Shown here piece after piece: positions 58,903 through 64,000 of a stretch of DNA of 64,000 nt (position 1 is the first letter of the stretch; each line of letters starts with the position of its first letter). The DNA comes from Aplectana chamaeleonis. Taxonomy: Eukaryota > Nematoda > Chromadorea > Rhabditida > Cosmocercidae. The stretch covers positions 682,001 to 746,000 of the forward strand of contig JAPDOI010000172.1 in NCBI GenBank assembly GCA_029168955.1, written 5' to 3'. The notes under the pieces are model-generated. The model was not told where the DNA came from. It saw only the letters and a program-made list of their open reading frames with translations, and did no database searches. A program made the position numbers and the translations under genes.

Positions 58903-59270
58903 CACGCACTCAATGAAGAGAAACACCATCATTACTTCTGAGTAATAGGTTGTCGGAACACAGCATTTAAGTATTGCGCGTGCCAACTAAGAGTGCGCGC
59001 AGATGTTCAATGCGCGCACAGACTAGACGGCATGGCGCAGCATTCGAATGCAGGCGAGCGCTCTAAGGTGCGATATACGCTCCTTCCTCTGCGAGAGTGC
59101 CTGAATTTTTCTCTTAATTCGCGTGCCTGTTGAGAGTGCGCGCACATTTACTCGAGGTGCGCGCTACCGCTTCTATATAGGCGTGCCCTCAATGTTGCGG
59201 TACACCATCGTCAGTTATCAATGCAAACGCGCCTATCTACACAACTGAAGTAATGCGCGTGAAGGGCGCG
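58903..59270. repeat. GC-rich tract with gcgcgca motifs
   Basis: tgcgcgcac/gtgcgcgc and gcgcgtgcc..ttgagagtgcgcgc phrases recur every 60-110 bases. The same motif type is left of the LINE at 57640-57740, so the LINE landed inside this repeat. Confidence 0.5.
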
Positions 59271-59718
59271 TGCGAACTCAACAAAGCGACAGTCTGCGAA
59301 GACGCACCCGCGCAAGTTCTCATGGTACGTCATTGCCGCGTTCTCGTGCTAGTGCGCGATGCGGCAAGGTACCGTATCTAGCACTGAAAAATTCGCGTCC
59401 AGGTCGGCGTGTTGTTGTCATTCGTTTTCCTTTATGCCCTCACTCTGTACTGATACACAACGTGTAACGTAGTTCATCTCAGTATGGGTCCACAACGTGT
59501 AAATTTCAATGTTTTCTCACCTGACCCACCATTTGATGGAAATTGTAGATGCGGGAGATATTTAGGTTCTGATCGGTGTAGCCGTAATCTATTGTGCTCA
59601 GTAATTGCGCTGACCCGAGAGGCAGACCTCGTAGAGACCTCTTTATGAATTCGACACCCAAGGACCTTAGACCCTAGGTTAATTTCTCCGTGGAGTTAAT
59701 GCTGATCAATGCTAGACA

Positions 59719-62488
59719 CTATACTTTGACCGAATCGAATGATTCGAAAAATCATTCGACTGAAAAAGTCGACTTCGAATTATTCGAAAAGTCGAATATT
59801 CGAAAATGGCAAAATCCCGAATTATTCGAGAACTCGAATATTCGAAAAGTTCAAAATCCCGAATTATTCGATAAGTCGAATATTCGAAAAGTTCAAAATT
59901 ACGAATTGTTCGATAAGCCGAATATTCGAAATGTTCAAAATCCCGAATTATTCGAAAACTCGAATATTCGAAAAGTTCAAAATCCCGAATTATTCGAAAA
60001 GTCGAATATTCGAAAAGTTTAAAATCCCGAATTATTCGATAAGTCGAATATTCGAAAATCTACGAGAACATTCGAATGAATTCGATAGTCGGCATTCTCG
60101 AAAAAATTGTTTCTGCAGAACATTTCATTGACCCACGAGCAAGTTGCGCGCCAAAGAAGCACATTGACGCAAGTCGTAGATGTGTTTGGAAATCAAGGTA
60201 GAGCAAAACTATCAATGATGACTTACTCATGTGGCACGCGACTCGTAAGGGATCTTTCATAGTCCTCACCTTAAGGCCTAGTGCATACATGCGTCGCGGC
60301 GACGATGTGGCGGTGTAGGAACTGGTACAACCCGTCGCGCCCAGCGCAGCACTCAATCGCGCCTAGCCCTGACAGCCGTCGCACGCGGCGAATTCCTCAG
60401 ACAAAAACCCTCTTCACGCCCCGCTAAAGAGCCGGCGTCGCCAACGGGACAGAGGCCGTGGAGCCCAAAATCCGAATTTTTGTCGCCCGCGGTAGTGGCC
60501 TACACGGCCGTGGTAGTGACTGCAGTGAGCGAGCAGTTGCTTCGTACCCGGGCGACAAGCCCCTCTGAATTTATTTTTTTCCAAAAATATACACAAGCAC
60601 CGGTGCTCAACGTACCTAGCACACCGACTTGCGACGCGGCCGGCACGCCAACGCGCAACGCTGCTAGTGCTCCGAGAAACAACTGGGGCCGGCAGCGGTT
60701 GAGCAGGGCTTTCAATGGACAGGCGGGCCAAGCACCTCAAACTTGGGTAACTAAACCGACAGTACTGCAGTCGCCTGAGTCCTGGCTCAGAAGCGCAGCG
60801 TATGTTTTCTTAGGAAATTAGAGTCTTGGGCGTCGACCCTCTTTTGGGTTCACGCTTTGCCCGTGATAGACGCCATCCCGCCCTTAGCCCCACGATAGGC
60901 ATACTCTCGTGTCAGGAGTGCGAGCGCATGCCTATCGCGTGTCTCTGGAAAAACGGGCAGATCGGAGTGGGCGTCGAGCTCCTTTTTGTATGAGCCAGTA
61001 GGAGCTCTCTCTTACAAAAACCCGCTCCACGCCCTCTGAAGAGCCGGCGTCGCCAACGAGATAGTGGCCGTGGAGCCCAAAATCCAAAATTTTCTTGTCC
61101 GCGGTAGTGACCTCTTGCGGTAAAGACTGTAGTGGGTGAGTAGCTGCTTCGAGCCCGGGCGAGGAACCTTTCTGAGTGAAAAATTTTCCATAAAAATACA
61201 CACGCACCGGTGCGCAACGCGGCCGGCATGCCAAATCGCAACGCGGCCACTGCGCCTAGCATCAACGAGGGCGCTAGCTCTTGAGCGGGGCCTCCGTCGG
61301 CCAAGCGGGGTCATGTACCTCAAACTTGGGTAATTAAACCGACGACACTCGACCATTTGTTGCTCAATTTGTTGACCATTTGTCGCTGAATAAAAAAAAC
61401 GACACAGAACGCCGTTTTGCAGAAAAAGAATGCTCGATATATATCATATACAACAGCCGTCCTGCGGCCTCGGCCCAGCTAATGCCACCGACCGTTGTGC
61501 TCGGTAAATGCCTCCAGATTCACCGTTTATCTCTTTCGGAAGAATTCCCGGCGCCTCAATCGATCGAATTTTCATTCTAGGCGTTGCTATTTCTCATGTA
61601 GTCAGAAACAAGCAAAGATTTCAACTTCTGGAAGGGTTGCGATGGTTGCTTCGTTCGGTGTTAGGGCGTCCGGATCTAAGCTTTTTTCACCCTGGACAGG
61701 AGAGAAAAGCAAGCAATATTGACAAAAGAAGTATTAATCAATTCTGACCTCAACGTGTAGTTCGACAAATAAGGGGAAGTGTTTAGGTCGGTGTTCAGTC
61801 AGAATGTTCATAAACAATGGAATGGTCAAAAGTCATATGAAGCATCATAAGGAAGGTTCTCAGAAAGATGAAATTCCAGAACCATAGATATACAGGTTTT
61901 CCAACACTCTGAATACGCTAGTGGCAGTGAAAACCGCGAAGCGTTACGCCGGAAAGCGGTATCGTTAAAAACTGAGGTGTTCATAAAAATGAAACGCACT
62001 GTATAGCCAACCGTTTCTTGAATAGTTTGTTCGCTTCCCTATTCGACAGTTTAGTTCAATCCCAAAAGAAAGATAGAATACGTTAGTGAAGTGATGTAGC
62101 CTTTTTCTCGAAAGTAGTGACTTACTCGAGAAGTCGAATGGAAAAATTCGAAAAATTATTCGACAGTCGATTGAAAGGGTCGACTTTTTATTCGAAAAGT
62201 CGAATATTCGAAAAGTTCAAAACCCCGAATCATTCGAAAAATCGAATATTCGAAAAGTTCAAAATTCCGAATTATTCGAAAAGTCGAATTTCGAAAAGCT
62301 CAAAATCACGAATTATACGAAAAGTCGAATATTCGAATAGTTGAAAATCCCGAAGAATTCGAAAAGTCGAATATTCGAATAGTTGAAAATCCCGAATAAT
62401 TCGAAAAGTCGAATATTCGAAAATTTTAAAATTCCGAATTATTCTAAAGGCGAATATTCGAAAAAAATCTGAAAATGTAAAAGTATAC
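59719..62488 (-). mobile_element. Element E3: inverted 2.77-kb copy of E1
   Basis: Colinear with E1 on the opposite strand over its whole length, including both subterminal 42-bp repeat blocks and the GC-rich pair. Flanked by TAGACA at 59713-59718 and 62489-62494. The terminus reads gtatac rather than gtatag on the right. A paralogous empty site is at 43192-43198 (..gtgctagactcc). E1 and E3 could pair as a ~2.6-kb stem around a 10-kb loop. Confidence 0.85.
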
Positions 62489-62494
62489 TAGACA

Positions 62495-64000
62495 CGCTCG
62501 TTTGACCGCCCGCGGATTTCTTCACTACAAAACTTGAAGATACTCACAAATTCGATGGTGAAGTTCCCGCCGAGGAATGACCTGATTGTGTCATTATCAC
62601 TTGTTTTCGGGAAAAACGGTTCTTCGAAGTTGACATCTCACCGTCTCCTCCTCGAACTATTCACCGCGAAGGACTTTCGAGTACAGTTCATTAGGGAAGA
62701 ACAGTGGAAGCTTCCTCTATTGTGATCCCCTGGAGCGTGATAAACGCGAAAGCAAAGCCGCAACGTTCACTTTGATGCCACTTTTGAGTTAGTCTCGCAC
62801 TTGGCGATTTGTTCGAGCAGAACTGTCTCTCAAGGACTCTGTGAAGTGTCACTGTTCGGATTAGTGGAAAAAGAAGTTTCTCTGTAGCCTCAGAGGGAGA
62901 GGCCGTAATTTCTGGCTCTAGAGCTTCCTAAGCTCAAGAAACAATCGAAAACAGCGGGTTGTAACGAACTGATATTTGACCACTGAATGACCAGTGGATG
63001 TTAGGTTCTAACACAATGAAAAAAAACTGCTCTCTAGAGAACAATGGAAGACTTTCTGGTAGTGCGGGTGCTTCCCAATTATTCTCTTGTCGGCGGGTAC
63101 CCTTCGCCTACCCCCTTTCGGAGGAAAATTTTGATTGTATCGAGGGAATTCTACAGAGTATTTGAAAACCCTTATGTATCAGACACCTGGGTGGTAGTAA
63201 ACTAGCCAGAACTGGGAGTATGCAACCGTGATCATGTCGCAATAATCGGGAGGAATTGATGCTCGAGACATTGATGTAACCTTCAATCTAATTGGCATCT
63301 GTCTCATAATATTTGTTTGCAAAACTAGCCGTCGATGGAGATGAACTCGTGAACCACTATTCAATAACAGCAACACATCGCTCTGCACCATTTGTCGACA
63401 AAGGGTAGGTACAAGAAGTGGTTGACATCTCAAACCATTGCATACGCTTGTGCAAAACTGGGTGTACGGGGGGGCGTTCCCATCACCTCGCGGAAGGCAA
63501 CAGCGCGACATTGCGCTGCGCTACGCAACCAGGAGGTGACAGACCATCGAGAGGCTTGCTAAGGCTATTGAAACTTGTGTCTTACATTTACGATTAACAC
63601 ATTCTCGACAGGGATATCAGCTGTGATCCTGATAACAGCAAAAATAATAGTTTTCAACGATAGTGCAATCGTTTTCTCCCGTGTTCACTAAACGTTTTAA
63701 CCATCCTGAAAAGCACACTTCCTCCTAAGAGATGGTAACCGTGTTTTTGTTGATTGCTTCGTGAGGTAGATTACTTTCCCTCTTACTGCTCTTTGTTTGT
63801 GTACCTCTCGTGATATGTGTTCCGGATTTTTCTTTTCATTCTACACTAGCTAGAGTTGCGAATTCAAGTAGAACTGGCCCATAAATCTGTCAGAGGAATA
63901 GCGTACGGGAACCCGCTGGAGGATAGGATTCAAAATTAAGATTTTTCATGAAAAATTATATTTGGATATTCCCGGTTTTTCGACTTTGTATGTTTTTCTG
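62495..64000. other. No gene recognised to the window end
   Basis: A 110-codon minus-strand frame (63511-63179) contains LLLLNSGSRVHLHRR, faintly like a retroelement protease DSGS motif, but nothing around it supports this. gggtggtagtaaac at 63187 resembles the GGCTGGTAGTAAACC terminus, so another Harbinger-like element may start here and end beyond the window. Confidence 0.3.

Larger units (their letters stand above)
55785..59718 (+). repeat. Third copy of the peptide-gene 3' flank, expanded by insertions
   Basis: Colinear with 42565-43215 (see that entry). Between the matching halves (55785-56040 and 59455-59718) about 3.4 kb of other sequence is present, including the RTE copy at 57754-58870. 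No Gly-rich exon precedes it within the window; E2 lies there instead. E3 starts exactly where the match ends. Confidence 0.7.

Noticed and set aside
46990..62470. The regularly spaced 42-bp TTCGAA repeats as a CRISPR array
   Set aside because: The units are contiguous tandem repeats without unique spacers, in a eukaryotic, transposon-rich context.
63179..63511. Possible retroviral-type protease (LNSGS) in a 110-codon frame
   Set aside because: The catalytic Asp would be Asn, no gag, RT or integrase motif is near, and the frame could be chance.

Overview
The window is eukaryotic, repeat-dominated DNA, most likely from a clade V parasitic (strongylid, hookworm-like) nematode. The support is: polypyrimidine-cag splice acceptors directly before ATG codons, two genes for secreted Gly/Trp-rich peptides of the nematode NLP/caenacin kind, an RTE retrotransposon of the type common in strongylids, and many TTAA- and CWG-flanked DNA transposons. 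The species assignment is inference. No bacterial gene organisation, rRNA or CRISPR array is visible.

Host genes. I find one pair of paralogous small genes in the same orientation. Gene 1 has a promoter near 9465-9671, a probable non-coding first exon ending at 9740, a signal-peptide exon at 13952-14053 and a Gly-rich exon at 17920-18206. Gene 2 has the same parts at 35541-35747, a donor at 35848, 39627-39728 and 42219-42441. Signal-peptide exons have the same length (34-residue exon, same intron phase) and the last exon encodes a KR site followed by a QWGPWGGGG-type tandem repeat. Gene 2 is open (107 residues); gene 1 has two 1-nt losses in G runs and is frameshifted as given. A third copy of only the 3' flank lies at 55785-59718, so the locus looks like a duplicated cluster filled with transposons.

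Layout. 1-9.2 kb: a Penelope-like element with N-terminal GIY-YIG (Naiad type, minus strand) between two ~425-bp direct repeats (pseudo-LTRs holding a hammerhead-ribozyme-like motif), broken by a TTAA MITE and by a full-length RTE retrotransposon (5448-8599, 12-bp target duplication). 9.4-18.2 kb: gene 1, its introns carrying a pogo/mariner relic and TTAA MITEs. 19-25.5 kb: fold-back elements, a CR1/Jockey-like RT fragment split by a 249-bp hairpin MITE, and a 2.7-kb element with CTGCGGTC repeats. 25.7-30.1 kb: a four-level nest (TA MITE, PIF/Harbinger-like element, second PIF/Harbinger-like element, two tRNA-derived SINEs). 31.5-35.1 kb: TTAA MITEs, one holding a third Harbinger-like element. 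35.5-42.4 kb: gene 2. 44.5-46.1 kb: a tRNA-like relic and three TTAA MITEs side by side. 47-62.5 kb: three members (E1, E2, E3) of a large element with CTATACTTT termini, 6-bp target duplications and subterminal 42-bp TTCGAATATTCGA repeats; E1 and E2 are head to tail, E3 is inverted ~10 kb away. Between E2 and E3 lies a 5'-truncated RTE copy whose 5' junction is a perfect 29-bp fold-back of the target DNA.

The mobile elements show a clear relative chronology from nesting. None has an intact transposase or RT frame here, so all appear non-autonomous or dead. Coordinates of repeat ends come from visual matching of termini and are usually good to a few bases where a target duplication is given.
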